Shown here piece by piece: positions 1 to 8,406 of a DNA stretch of 64,000 nucleotides. Source of the stretch: Flavobacterium circumlabens. Its GTDB lineage: Bacteria; Bacteroidota; Bacteroidia; Flavobacteriales; Flavobacteriaceae. The notes under the pieces were generated by a model. The model did no database searches and was not told the DNA's origin. It saw nothing but the letters and a program-made list of their open reading frames with translations. The stretch lies in NCBI RefSeq assembly GCF_004345565.1, contig NZ_SLWA01000010.1, positions 142,591 to 206,590 on the forward strand. Reading direction: 5' to 3'. The first letter of the stretch is position 1. Each line of letters begins with the position of its first letter. A program made the position numbers and the translations under genes.

Positions 1-52
1 AATTAAATTATTTTAAAAAAAAATTAAGCTTCAGCTCTAAAAAACAAAATTC

Positions 53-67
53 TGGCACGAGAATTGT
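53..67 (+). promoter_or_regulatory. sigma-54-like promoter upstream of the first lipoprotein
   Basis: TGGCAC at 53-58, five bases, then TTGT at 64-67. This matches the sigma-54 -24/-12 layout (TGGCAC-N5-TTGC) with one mismatch in the -12 element. The predicted transcript would start near 77-79, about 105 bases before the ATG at 184. No factor is identified from the sequence. Confidence 0.5.
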
Positions 68-90
68 CTTTCTGTCGACAGAAAGATAAT
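63..90. repeat. 28-bp near-perfect palindrome at the predicted transcription start
   Basis: The core TCTTTCTGTCGACAGAAAGA (67-86) is a perfect 20-bp palindrome, and the flanks extend it to 28 bp with one mismatched pair. It begins inside the -12 element of the sigma-54-like promoter, so its centre falls at about +1. It could be an operator or a 5' hairpin of the transcript. Confidence 0.75.
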
Positions 91-183
91 CTTACAAAGA
101 GCTCAATCATTTTAAAATTTGTACTTTTATTTTTTCAGCTTTATAACCTTTATATTTTATCAACTTTAAAAATTTAATTAATC

Positions 184-516
184 ATGAAAAAACAAATTTT
201 AAGCTTAGCTCTTATTGCTTTATTGGGATTCACTGCACAATCATGCGATAACAAAAAAGAAACGAAACCTGAAGAAGAATTAACTCTTGGAAACAAAGTC
301 GATACCCTGACAAGTGATATCGAAGAAGTAAAAGACAGTGCTGTAGTTAAAGCCGAAAATGCTGCCGCTAAAGCTAAAGAAGCTTCAGAAAATGCTGTAC
401 AGGACGCAAAAGATGCCACTAAAAAAGGGGCTGATAAAGTAGAAGCCGCTGCAAAAGCAGCTAAAGACGGAACTGTAAAAACAGCTAAAGATGTAAATGA
501 AGCTTTGAAAAAATAA
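184..516 (+). CDS. small Ala/Lys/Glu-rich lipoprotein
   Basis: 110 residues. A type II signal peptide ends in a lipobox with the lipidated cysteine at residue 21 (AQSC). The mature part is almost entirely charged residues and alanine (about residues 45-110, rich in KAxxAA, ENA and KDA units), which predicts a long amphipathic helix or coiled coil like LEA or apolipoprotein-type stress proteins. No enzymatic motif is seen. It likely sits in the periplasm anchored to a membrane. A strong terminator follows directly, so it is monocistronic. The sigma-54-like promoter and palindrome upstream fit a stress or envelope role, but the function is inferred. A second alanine-rich lipoprotein lies at 63139-63351. 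Confidence 0.85.
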   Translation: MKKQILSLALIALLGFTAQSCDNKKETKPEEELTLGNKVDTLTSDIEEVKDSAVVKAENAAAKAKEASENAVQDAKDATKKGADKVEAAAKAAKDGTVKTAKDVNEALKK

Positions 517-538
517 TTTTTTTTAGAATTCAAAACTG

Positions 539-568
539 AAACCATTCGTAACAACGAATGGTTTTTTT
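539..568 (+). terminator. rho-independent terminator of the lipoprotein gene
   Basis: The stem ACCATTCGT (541-549) pairs with ACGAATGGT (554-562) around the loop AACA and is followed by a run of seven T. Confidence 0.9.
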
Positions 569-596
569 ATGCAAAAAAGTTACACGATATTTTTTG

Positions 597-604
597 TATT
601 TTTG
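597..604 (+). promoter_or_regulatory. -7 promoter box TATTTTTG for the O-methyltransferase
   Basis: A perfect match to the Bacteroidota TAnnTTTG box, 25 bases before the ATG at 630. It lies inside the longer reading frame that opens at 558, so it argues for the start at 630. Confidence 0.7.
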
Positions 605-629
605 TGCTTTAAATTTAGAAGATCATCCC

Positions 630-1271
630 ATGCATTTTATATCACAGGAATTAGAAGATTACATCGAACAGCATTCTGAAAACGAACCGGAGTTATTGGC
701 GAAATTAAATAAGGAAACGTATCAAAAAATACTTTTGCCGAGAATGTTGAGCGGGCATTTTCAAGGTCGTGTTTTAAGTATGTTATCAAAACTGATTCGC
801 CCTGTAAACATCCTTGAAATTGGAACCTATACAGGTTATGCCGCTTTGTGTCTGTGTGAAGGAATGCAGGAAAACGGGCAACTGCACACCATTGACATCA
901 AGGAAGAATTAATGGATTTTCAACGTAAATACTTTGATGCATCTCCATGGGGAAATCAAATTTTTCAGCATTTAGGAGAAGCAGTCGATATCATTCCGGG
1001 GCTGGATGTAAAATTTGATTTGGTTTTTATTGATGCTGACAAAGAAAACTACCTCAACTATTGGGAACTAATTGTTCCGAAAATGAATAAGGGCGGAATT
1101 ATTCTGTCTGACAATGTTTTATGGAGCGGTAAAATCCTGGAACCGGTACATCCTAATGATGTGAGTACAAAAGTGCTTCTGGAGTACAATTTACTTCTTA
1201 AGAATGATCCGAGAGTTGAAACGGTTTTATTGCCTATTCGTGATGGTTTGACCGTTAGCAGGGTGCTTTAG
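630..1271 (+). CDS. class I SAM-dependent O-methyltransferase (caffeoyl-CoA OMT-like)
   Basis: 213 residues. A longer frame opens at 558, but that ATG lies inside the terminator hairpin of the upstream gene and a TAnnTTTG box sits at 597-604, so I place the start at 630 (MHFISQ). The SAM-binding motif I is ILEIGTYTGYA (about residues 61-71), followed by the acidic residue of motif II (TIDIKEE) and the metal- and substrate-site segment VFIDADKENY, as in the cation-dependent caffeoyl-CoA/catechol O-methyltransferase family (PF01596). The length fits the family. It transfers a methyl group from SAM to a hydroxyl, probably of a catechol-like small molecule in the cytoplasm; the substrate is unknown. 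The next gene starts 33 bases later and may be co-transcribed. Confidence 0.9.
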   Translation: MHFISQELEDYIEQHSENEPELLAKLNKETYQKILLPRMLSGHFQGRVLSMLSKLIRPVNILEIGTYTGYAALCLCEGMQENGQLHTIDIKEELMDFQRKYFDASPWGNQIFQHLGEAVDIIPGLDVKFDLVFIDADKENYLNYWELIVPKMNKGGIILSDNVLWSGKILEPVHPNDVSTKVLLEYNLLLKNDPRVETVLLPIRDGLTVSRVL

Positions 1272-1304
1272 ATATCTCCCTTTTTATAAAAAATTAATTA
1301 CAAA

Positions 1305-2021
1305 ATGAAATATCTAAGCGAAATAAATACTGAAGGTTTTACAATAATTGAAAATGTTTACAGCGACGATGAGATTGAGAAGATAATCTCTTTGATTGAA
1401 AATACCACTGAAAAGAAAACTGAAAATACAACTTTTAGAAAATCTCAGGATTTATTTGCGATCAGGCAGTTTCATAAAGAAATTCCTGAAACTTTAGCTT
1501 TTATTTTTAATAAGAACTTAAAAAACATTATCGAAAATACTTTTGGAAAAGGATATTTCATCACCAAGTCAATCTATTTTGATAAACCTGAAAAATCAAA
1601 TTGGTTTGTTGCTTACCATCAGGATTTAACGATTTCTGTGGATAAAAAAACTGAAATCGAAAATTTTGAAAACTGGACTGTAAAACAAAATCAGTTTGCT
1701 GTTCAGCCTCCTGCTGCAATTCTTGAGAAAAATTTCACCATAAGAATTCATATGGATAAAACTACAAAAGAAAATGGTGCTTTAAAAGTGATTAACAATT
1801 CCCATTCCAAAGGAATTTTCAGAGTCGAAAATCTGGAGATTGAAAATGAAACCATTTGTGAAGTTGAAAAAGGGGGCATCATGATTATGAAACCTTTACT
1901 TTTTCACGCTTCCAATAAAACAACAAATAACGAAAGAAGGCGCGTCATTCACATCGAATTCAGCAACCAACAACTTCCAGACGGATTGGACTGGAGCGAA
2001 AAAGATTCTATTCGAAATTAA
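1305..2021 (+). CDS. phytanoyl-CoA dioxygenase (PhyH) family Fe(II)/2-oxoglutarate oxygenase
   Basis: 238 residues. The double-stranded beta-helix iron ligands are visible: HxD at residues 105-107 (YHQDLTI) and a distal His at 201 (LLFHASNKT). A basic cluster at 211-213 (RRR) could bind 2-oxoglutarate. Members hydroxylate small molecules or lipids using O2 and 2-oxoglutarate; the substrate here cannot be told. It follows the O-methyltransferase by 33 bases on the same strand, so the two may form a small-molecule tailoring pair (inference). Its 3' end converges with the PAP2 gene, and I see no clear terminator in the 54 bases between them. Confidence 0.85.
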   Translation: MKYLSEINTEGFTIIENVYSDDEIEKIISLIENTTEKKTENTTFRKSQDLFAIRQFHKEIPETLAFIFNKNLKNIIENTFGKGYFITKSIYFDKPEKSNWFVAYHQDLTISVDKKTEIENFENWTVKQNQFAVQPPAAILEKNFTIRIHMDKTTKENGALKVINNSHSKGIFRVENLEIENETICEVEKGGIMIMKPLLFHASNKTTNNERRRVIHIEFSNQQLPDGLDWSEKDSIRN

Positions 2022-2075
2022 ATAATTATTTTAAGGCAATGATACAATAAGACTTTGAGTTTTTCCAACGTCAGC

Positions 2076-2660
2076 CTAGACGCTTTTTTCCAGAATTGTA
2101 TCCGGAAAATATTGTGGTTTTAATTTTTTATAAACTAAATAAAGTAAAAAACCGAAAAGTGCTCCGAAGAAATAACCCGTAAGAATATCTCCCGGATAAT
2201 GTAGTCCCAGGTAAATACGGCTGTAAGCGAAAATTAAGGGCCACAAGAACAGGAATCCCAAATATTTAAAATGGCGTTTTAAAACTAAGTATAAAAAGGT
2301 TGCTACAGCCATTGTATTTGCAGCGTGACCTGAGAAAAAACTAAAGGATGTCCTAACCTGAACAATTCGGATAAACGATTTGATTTCAGGATTGTTACAG
2401 GGACGCAGACGCTCAAAAGTATGTTTAAACAAGTTGGTGGTCTGGTCTGTAAAAGCAATTAGAATGGCAATAAAAAGTAATAAATACAAGGTTTGTTTTC
2501 CTCCAATTTTTTTATAAATAAGAAAAAACAGGAATAAAAAAAGCGGTGTCCAATACAATTGATTTGTAATGATCAGCCATAATTTATCGTAATTTTCAGA
2601 ACCTAAACCATTAAGATACACAAAGAGTCTGGTATCTAATTCTTGTATTTTTTCGAGCAT
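2076..2660 (-). CDS. PAP2-family membrane phosphatase
   Basis: 194 residues with about five membrane segments. The three motifs of the acid phosphatase superfamily are complete: K79-x6-R86-P87, S110-G-H112, and S147-R148-x5-H154-x3-D158. Family members dephosphorylate undecaprenyl pyrophosphate, phosphatidylglycerophosphate or phosphatidic acid at the membrane; the size and topology resemble the undecaprenyl-diphosphatase/lipid A phosphatase group, but the substrate is not determined. It starts at the last base of the upstream tatA-like gene (shared base 2660), so the two are translationally coupled. Confidence 0.9.
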   Translation of the reverse strand: MLEKIQELDTRLFVYLNGLGSENYDKLWLIITNQLYWTPLFLFLFFLIYKKIGGKQTLYLLLFIAILIAFTDQTTNLFKHTFERLRPCNNPEIKSFIRIVQVRTSFSFFSGHAANTMAVATFLYLVLKRHFKYLGFLFLWPLIFAYSRIYLGLHYPGDILTGYFFGALFGFLLYLVYKKLKPQYFPDTILEKSV

Positions 2661-3019
2661 TATCCTTGGCGTTTTACAGGTCCGGAAATAGAGTCAATGT
2701 CTTCTTTTACTTTATTGATTTCTGTAGCAGTATCACCCAATAAATTACTTGATAAATTAGTAGTATCTCCCAGCAAATTCGTTTTTGCATCGTTAATCTG
2801 GGCATTGATATTTCCGGTGATATCGGTCAAAGATTTCGCATCAAGACCATTAGCCTCAGCTCCTTTCTGAATTTCGCTTTTAATATCGTTGGTTGCATTT
2901 TTTAACTGCGCCATCGCCTTACCCATTGTACGGGCAATTTCCGGCACTTTGTCTGAACCAAAAAGCATTAATACTATAAACAATATAAAAACTAGTTCTC
3001 CTCCTCCTATACCAAACAT
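2660..3019 (-). CDS. tatA: twin-arginine translocase TatA/TatE family subunit
   Basis: 119 residues from the ATG at 3019 (MFGIGGGELVFIL); an upstream TTG at 3043 is in frame but would add eight residues before the conserved N-terminus. One N-terminal membrane helix (about 6-22) is followed by the FGSDKVPEIARTMGKA hinge and amphipathic helix typical of TatA/TatB, then a polar tail longer than in E. coli TatA. It forms or supports the pore that exports folded proteins across the inner membrane. TatA and TatB cannot be separated by eye; the FG hinge motif favours TatA. It overlaps the PAP2 gene by one base. Confidence 0.88.
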   Translation of the reverse strand: MFGIGGGELVFILFIVLMLFGSDKVPEIARTMGKAMAQLKNATNDIKSEIQKGAEANGLDAKSLTDITGNINAQINDAKTNLLGDTTNLSSNLLGDTATEINKVKEDIDSISGPVKRQG

Positions 3020-3111
3020 ATCTTTTATTTTTATGTGCCACAAAGATATTAAATTTTGTAGCCGAGAGTTTTAAAATTTACTTAAAAAGAAGCTCTAAGT
3101 ACTATTTATTT

Positions 3112-3199
3112 TAACCGCAAAGTTCACAAAGATGCGGAAAGGTGTGCAAAGGAAATTTTTCCATTACTGCCTATTGTCTTTGTGAACCCTGTAGTTAAC
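3112..3199. repeat. GCAAAG/CACAAAG-type intergenic word repeat with inverted ends
   Basis: It starts AACCGCAAAGTTCACAAAGA and ends TCTTTGTGAACCCTGTAGTT, so the ends are roughly complementary and could fold into one long hairpin. The words match the repeat at 46078-46206. Confidence 0.6.
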
Positions 3200-3207
3200 T
3201 TTTATTT

Positions 3208-5451
3208 TTAGTCAAATTTTGATTTCTGCTCTACTTTTGGCCAGGAATTATTGGTAACATCAATATCAGCAGTCATTAATTTCGGATCGATCTGAATGCT
3301 TTTGATTGCTTTTTCGGTTGCATAAACTTTCTTGGCCGTATCATTATTTTTTCTCCAGATTTGTGCCGGATATTGAAAGTTTTGAACAGAACCATCTTCG
3401 TAAGTGATCTCCACCAAAATTGGCATGATCATTCCGCCTGGTTTGTTAAACTCAACTTCATAGAAATATTTAGGAGATTTCAAACCTGCCTTCTCTTCCG
3501 CTGTAAAAGTCTGATCCACGTAATCCGCCAATAGCTTAACATCTTCAACTTTTAACGCTTTTTTCTTAGACGTATTTACTTCGGTATTATCTCCGGACAC
3601 TAAGTAAACAAATGGACCTTTTTCGAATCCGAAACGTCCTTTTCTAACTTTTACATCTTTAATATCTGCTGTTGGCGTATCAGAAACGTAATATTGTTTC
3701 ACTTCTTTGATTCCGATATCTACAAAATCTGTTGAATAAAACCATCCTCTGAAAAACCAGTCTAAATCTACTGCAGAAGCATCTTCCATAGTTCTGAAGA
3801 AATCTTCAGGAGTCGGATGCTTGAATTTCCATCTGTTGGCATACGTTCTGAATGCATAATCAAACAATTCTCGTCCCATCACTACTTCCCTTAACATATT
3901 AAGTCCTGTAGCCGGTTTTCCGTAAGCGTTATTACCAAACTGTGCAATGGTTTCAGAGTTTGACATAATTGGCTCTAAAAACTTTTGATCCCCACTCATG
4001 TAAGGAACAATATTTTTCGCAGGTCCACGTCTTGAAGGGAAATTAGGATCTAATTCCTGCTCTGCCAAATACTCCAAAAACGAATTTAAACCTTCGTCCA
4101 TCCAGGTCCATTGACGTTCATCTGAATTTACAATCATCGGGAAGAAAGTATGACCCACTTCGTGAATTACAACACCAATCATTCCGTTTTTAACTTCTTT
4201 ACTCGTCACCCCGTTTTCGTCAGGACGACCAAAATTCCAACAAATCATCGGATATTCCATTCCCTGATCTTCTGCTGAAACAGAGACTGCTTTTGGATAA
4301 GGATAGTCGAAAGTATGTGAAGAATAACTTTTTAAAGTATGTGCCACTGTCATTGTTGAAGTTTCTCCCCAAAGCGGATTTGCTTCTTTAGGATAAACGG
4401 ATTCTGCCATAACAATTTTACCCCCTAATTTTACAGCCATTGCATCGTAAATGAATTTTCTTGAAGAGGCAATTCCGAAATCACGTACGTTTTTAGCGCT
4501 GAATTTCCATATTTTTTTCTTTTCAGAGAACCCTTTTTCAGTTGCTTCAGCTTCAGCCTGCGTTACAATTACTACTGGCTTATCAAATGATTTCTGAGCT
4601 TGTTCGTAACGTTTTACCTGTTCGGCCGTAAAAACTTCGGCTCTGTTGGTTAACTCTCCGGTAGCATCAATAACGTGATCTGCAGGAACAGTAATGTTCA
4701 CATCAAAATTTCCGAAAGGCAGCGCAAACTCTCCGCTTCCCCAGAATTGCATGTTTTGCCATCCTTCAACATCGTTGTAAACGGCCATTCTTGGGTAGAA
4801 CTGTGCAATTACATATAATTTATTTCCGTCTTTTTCAAATAATTCATAACCGGAACGTCCACCTTCTTTTCTATAATTATTGATATTGTACCACCATTTT
4901 ATAGCCAATGCAATTTTTTCACCCGGTTTTAAGGGAGTTGCCAGATTAATACGCATCATGGTTTCATTAATGGTATACGACATTGGATTCCCTTTAGCAT
5001 CTTTAACCTGTTCGATATTGAAACCGCGCTCTAAATCTTTTTTCAGATACTTGCCCGAAAACCCGTCAAGTGGTAAAACCTGATTTATTTTTTCGCTTTC
5101 AGCCAAAGAAGTCTGAGTGTTTGCTTTAGCCTGGTTCTGATCTAACTGAATCCATAAGTATTCTAAACTATCCGGAGAATTATTTGAATACGTAATAACT
5201 TCAGAACCCGTTAATTTTGAGTTCTTATCATCTAATTCAATATCAATTTTGTAATCTGCCTGTTGTTGATAATAAGCAGGTCCGGGTGCACCGGAAGCGG
5301 TACGAAACATATTAGGCGTTGCCAGTAAATCGTACATCTGGCTAAATTTGTTCGTATCGTATTTACCTTGTTGTTTGGGTGCAACAGGTGCTGACTTCTC
5401 CTGAGCTATCATCATAGCAGGGAAAAGTAGTAATAAAGAAAGCTTCTTCAT
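3208..5451 (-). CDS. secreted M1-family metallopeptidase (aminopeptidase N-like)
   Basis: 747 residues with a signal peptide (1-16, ending MIAQ). The zinc site is complete: H430-E431-V-G-H434 and, 18 residues on, E453 in WMDEG. The substrate-recognition loop reads QGMEYP (396-401), the counterpart of GAMEN. Family M1 enzymes remove N-terminal residues from peptides; this subfamily is common in Bacteroidota and is exported to the periplasm or outer surface. It begins 65 bases after the end of the DUF6702 gene, so it may be read through from the CarboxypepD_reg operon. A word repeat (3112-3199) follows it. Confidence 0.93.
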   Translation of the reverse strand: MKKLSLLLLFPAMMIAQEKSAPVAPKQQGKYDTNKFSQMYDLLATPNMFRTASGAPGPAYYQQQADYKIDIELDDKNSKLTGSEVITYSNNSPDSLEYLWIQLDQNQAKANTQTSLAESEKINQVLPLDGFSGKYLKKDLERGFNIEQVKDAKGNPMSYTINETMMRINLATPLKPGEKIALAIKWWYNINNYRKEGGRSGYELFEKDGNKLYVIAQFYPRMAVYNDVEGWQNMQFWGSGEFALPFGNFDVNITVPADHVIDATGELTNRAEVFTAEQVKRYEQAQKSFDKPVVIVTQAEAEATEKGFSEKKKIWKFSAKNVRDFGIASSRKFIYDAMAVKLGGKIVMAESVYPKEANPLWGETSTMTVAHTLKSYSSHTFDYPYPKAVSVSAEDQGMEYPMICWNFGRPDENGVTSKEVKNGMIGVVIHEVGHTFFPMIVNSDERQWTWMDEGLNSFLEYLAEQELDPNFPSRRGPAKNIVPYMSGDQKFLEPIMSNSETIAQFGNNAYGKPATGLNMLREVVMGRELFDYAFRTYANRWKFKHPTPEDFFRTMEDASAVDLDWFFRGWFYSTDFVDIGIKEVKQYYVSDTPTADIKDVKVRKGRFGFEKGPFVYLVSGDNTEVNTSKKKALKVEDVKLLADYVDQTFTAEEKAGLKSPKYFYEVEFNKPGGMIMPILVEITYEDGSVQNFQYPAQIWRKNNDTAKKVYATEKAIKSIQIDPKLMTADIDVTNNSWPKVEQKSKFD

Positions 5452-5516
5452 AAATGCTTTTTGGTTTTTTTTGAGGTTGTGAAAATAACAATTAATATGA
5501 TAATTCTACCTATCAA

Positions 5517-6023
5517 TTAATACTTTAACACTTCTTTCCTTGAAGATTCTGTAAAAAGAACACTCTTTTTGATTCCAAATGCTGAAACATGTGTAATATT
5601 CTGCTGTTCGCTATTCCAATCCACTAAAACAGAGTTCGAAATTTCAATTGTTTTGAATTTATCGATGTCTTTTATTCGCGAATAACAAACTAAAACGTCA
5701 CCTGCTTCTACTTCTTTAGACAAGAACGTAATCGTTTTGAGCTGACCGTCTGTCTTTACAGAAAAATTATCGGCAAGGTATTTTTTCAACAGATCAATAT
5801 CAGCCTGAGTTTCCCTGTCTGTACCCACAAAGGTTTTTTTATGGTACTTTTTTTCCATCCCGTTATTCAGATCATCAACAAAAATACGGGAGGTAATCTG
5901 GATCATCTTTTTCTCAGTCACATAATTAACCTGAAAAACACCCATGTAAAACTTATGAAATGTAAACGCCGAAAGTGATAAAAATAAGACCCCGATTAAA
6001 GGATAAACTAATTTATTTTTCAT
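5517..6023 (-). CDS. DUF6702-family exported protein
   Basis: 168 residues. One hydrophobic N-terminal segment (about 5-22) is a signal peptide or anchor, followed by HKFYMGVFQVNYVTEKKMI, which I recognise as the start of the DUF6702 family often found beside M1 peptidases in Flavobacteriia. No catalytic motif is visible and the function is unknown. Its ATG overlaps the stop of the upstream gene by four bases (6020-6023), so translation is coupled. It lies between three CarboxypepD_reg-like genes and the M1 peptidase. Confidence 0.8.
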   Translation of the reverse strand: MKNKLVYPLIGVLFLSLSAFTFHKFYMGVFQVNYVTEKKMIQITSRIFVDDLNNGMEKKYHKKTFVGTDRETQADIDLLKKYLADNFSVKTDGQLKTITFLSKEVEAGDVLVCYSRIKDIDKFKTIEISNSVLVDWNSEQQNITHVSAFGIKKSVLFTESSRKEVLKY

Positions 6024-6775
6024 TTTTGAATAATAGTAGCTTTTTTAAACTCTTTATTTTTATTGACCATAAAATCCATCAATTGGAATTTATCGTCCGG
6101 TTTTAAATATTTTTTTGATTCAGCATCGTTGGAGCAGTACATTAAAAACAGCTCAATTTCGTCCGGTTTCAAATCCAGGGTTTTACTGAAAAAATCTGGT
6201 GTAAAATTATCTTTCGCATATTCTGCAAATGCAATATCAGAAATCACATCTTCCTGTACATCTTCTTTTTTACGCAGCAGTTTCTTTACATCCTTAAAAA
6301 TACGCACAAAATCGGTTCCGTATTTAATGGTCTGATCCGAGTACATCGCTGTATTTTTTGCGGTGGATTGTTTATCATCTTCAAATTGCATGTCTACAAA
6401 CTTCTGAGACCCGCCATCCAATGATTTCACTTTTAAATCTTTATGAACCACAACCTCTTTCAACTGATTGTTTACCAAATCTAATTTTACTGAAAAAAGT
6501 ATCTGAGAGCAGTCTTTCTCTGTAAGAACAATCTTTTTAGACTGAAACGCCAAACCCGAAAACAACAATGTATCTTTTGGTTTCGCCATAATATCAAACA
6601 ATCCGCCAGCTCCGATAAATGTTCTGACATTTGCATTGATATTCATTACATAACCACTTTCTATGGCAAGAAAATCATTTAATACCTGACCGTGCAATGA
6701 TTTTCTTGAATTGCTCTGACCTAAAACGATTTGACAAAATAAGCACGCGATAAGTATTCCTAATTTATTTTTCAT
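6020..6775 (-). CDS. CarboxypepD_reg-like protein, third paralogue of the cluster
   Basis: 251 residues. A signal peptide (1-19) precedes a beta-sandwich of the carboxypeptidase regulatory-like type (about 25-110: SLHGQVLNDFLAIESGYVMNI, then LLFSGLAFQSKKIVLTEKD). A helical, charged C-terminal half follows. It is the most diverged of the three tandem paralogues: it keeps the N-terminal domain and the KKLLRKKEDVQE segment, but has QKFVDMQFEDDK where the others have a Y(T)PAERK-type motif. It overlaps both neighbours (11 bases upstream, four downstream). The function is unknown; related domains sit at the N-terminus of outer-membrane receptors. Confidence 0.8.
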   Translation of the reverse strand: MKNKLGILIACLFCQIVLGQSNSRKSLHGQVLNDFLAIESGYVMNINANVRTFIGAGGLFDIMAKPKDTLLFSGLAFQSKKIVLTEKDCSQILFSVKLDLVNNQLKEVVVHKDLKVKSLDGGSQKFVDMQFEDDKQSTAKNTAMYSDQTIKYGTDFVRIFKDVKKLLRKKEDVQEDVISDIAFAEYAKDNFTPDFFSKTLDLKPDEIELFLMYCSNDAESKKYLKPDDKFQLMDFMVNKNKEFKKATIIQK

Positions 6776-7490
6776 TTTCTAGAATTATTAAGTATTTTCT
6801 GGCTAGTTCGGTGATCAAAAACATGCTCATTGTTTTGTTCTTTGTATTCAAAGATACAGCAAATTCGGCATCATCTACACAATATAATTGAAATCCTTTT
6901 ATATCATCCAACGGAATTCTCAAACGATTCGTATAATAATCCTCTTCAAAAAGATATTCTATTTTTCTGAAAAGAGCTTCTTTTTTCTCTACATTAGCTT
7001 CTTTTTTCAACATAGTAGTCCGACCCGAAATACTATTCAGCAAGTTATCTACCGAGGTTGAAGTTGCGGTATACACTTTTCTTTCAGCCGGCGTATATTT
7101 TTTTTGTCCATATTGAATAATCCCTAAATTTTCGGCAGTAATATTGGCATTTTCATTTACAATTACTTCTTTCAGTTCAACTTCATTAGCTGTCATTTTA
7201 ATAAGAAGCACAGCCTCACTTAAATCTTCTGTTGTAATGCGACGTTTGACCGGGTCTAAATTAACGGCCGAAAAAACCAGCACATCCCCTTCTTTCGCCA
7301 CAATAGAAAATCGACCGTCTTTATCTGAGACCGTTGAAACCTGACTGTTATTATTGATAATATTCACTCCTTCAACTGTTACAGACTGCTGCAAAATCTG
7401 CCCCAGGATTTCTTTTGGCGCAGCCGACTGGCCAAAAGTGATTTCGGCAATGAATAAAAAGAGGGCCAGTAAAATATTATTTGTTTTCAA
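6765..7490 (-). CDS. CarboxypepD_reg-like protein, second paralogue
   Basis: 241 residues, signal peptide (1-20, ending TFGQ). The N-terminal domain reads ILGQILQQSVTVEGVNIINN...STVSDKDGRFSIVAKEGDVLVFSAVNLDP, the classic CarboxypepD_reg-like pattern. A conserved linker IQYGQKKYTPAERKVYTATS (about 125-144) and the block SGRTTMLKKEANVEKKEALF are shared with the first paralogue. The protein is likely periplasmic. It overlaps the next gene by 11 bases and the previous one by 14. No enzyme motif is visible; it may bind or scaffold envelope components (inference). Confidence 0.85.
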   Translation of the reverse strand: MKTNNILLALFLFIAEITFGQSAAPKEILGQILQQSVTVEGVNIINNNSQVSTVSDKDGRFSIVAKEGDVLVFSAVNLDPVKRRITTEDLSEAVLLIKMTANEVELKEVIVNENANITAENLGIIQYGQKKYTPAERKVYTATSTSVDNLLNSISGRTTMLKKEANVEKKEALFRKIEYLFEEDYYTNRLRIPLDDIKGFQLYCVDDAEFAVSLNTKNKTMSMFLITELARKYLIILENEK

Positions 7491-8244
7491 TCGCTAGTAT
7501 TTCTTTATATTTCACCGCTAATTCGCCCAGCAAAAATTCAGTTGATGTTTTATTTTTGGAGTTCAAAACAATCGTAAATTTATCATTATCAACAGCGTAA
7601 TACTCGAATCCTTTTACATATTCAGCAGGAATTGAGAGCCTGTTCACAAAATGATCCAGGCTGAACATGCTTTCCAAAAGTTTCATGAAAAATTCTTTTT
7701 TCTCTACTGCCACTTCTTTCTTCAGCATTGCCGTCCTGCCTGATAAAAAATTTAAGAAAGGGTCTGCCGAAATTGATCCTCCTGCCATTCCTCCGGCGCT
7801 CGCAGTTGGATTCAGAGCATTGGCCGTATGTAACTTTCTCTCTGCTTCCGTATAGGATTTTTGCCCCTGCGGAATAATTCCCAAAGAGACTGCATTAATA
7901 TTATTATAATTTCGAACAATTACCTCCTGCAACTGATGTACTACCAAATTTAATTTTACGGAAAAATTGAGATCCGAAAAATTTTCCTGTGTCAATACGG
8001 TTCTGTTTTCTTTAAATTGTATGGAAGAAAAAACAAGTGTGTCTCCTGCCCTGGCTTTGATCGAAAAAGTTCCGTCGGCATTTGTTGTAACCATACTTTC
8101 TGTTTCGGCATTTACCACGTAAACACCTTCCAAATCATAGGTATTGGACGTTATCTTTCCATTAATAATGATACGTTCCTGATTTTGCCCCCATATAGTC
8201 TGGCTCAAAACAATAATAAAAAGACATAAAAACTTATCGCTCAA
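7477..8244 (-). CDS. CarboxypepD_reg-like protein, first paralogue and head of operon
   Basis: 255 residues, read from a TTG at 8244 because no ATG occurs before the signal peptide (SDKFLCLFIIVLSQTIWGQ). The N-terminal domain (about 25-110) has the pattern INGKITSNTYDLEGVYVVNA...GTFSIKARAGDTLVFSSIQF. The linker IPQGQKSYTEAERKLHTANA and the block SGRTAMLKKEVAVEKKEFF match the second paralogue, showing recent tandem duplication. A -7 box (8304-8297, minus strand) lies 52 bases upstream. It leads a four-gene chain in which every junction overlaps, ending with DUF6702 and probably the M1 peptidase. Confidence 0.85.
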   Translation of the reverse strand: MSDKFLCLFIIVLSQTIWGQNQERIIINGKITSNTYDLEGVYVVNAETESMVTTNADGTFSIKARAGDTLVFSSIQFKENRTVLTQENFSDLNFSVKLNLVVHQLQEVIVRNYNNINAVSLGIIPQGQKSYTEAERKLHTANALNPTASAGGMAGGSISADPFLNFLSGRTAMLKKEVAVEKKEFFMKLLESMFSLDHFVNRLSIPAEYVKGFEYYAVDNDKFTIVLNSKNKTSTEFLLGELAVKYKEILAIENK

Positions 8245-8296
8245 AATAAAAAAATTAGATTTATTCTTAAAAGTGTAAAAATATCTTAATGTCTTC

Positions 8297-8304
8297 CAAA
8301 TTTA
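8297..8304 (-). promoter_or_regulatory. -7 box TAAATTTG for the CarboxypepD_reg operon
   Basis: On the minus strand this reads TAAATTTG and lies 52 bases before the TTG start at 8244. Confidence 0.55.
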
Positions 8305-8406
8305 ATACTAACGGCATGGTAAAAATATGTTAATTAAAGTTTGAAATTTCAACATCAAAAAAGAGTTTTTAATATCTTTAACGACATCAATCTGAGTTAA
8401 AATTTT

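Noticed and set aside
174..554. Long frame antisense to the first lipoprotein
   Set aside because: It is a Ser/Ala-rich mirror of the Ala/Lys-rich gene and overlaps the terminator; no signal or family.
558..629. Upstream start of the O-methyltransferase frame
   Set aside because: The ATG at 558 lies inside the preceding terminator hairpin and the frame crosses a TAnnTTTG box; the conserved protein begins at 630.
7144..7344. Small plus-strand frame within the second CarboxypepD_reg gene
   Set aside because: A shadow of the real gene with no start signal or family.
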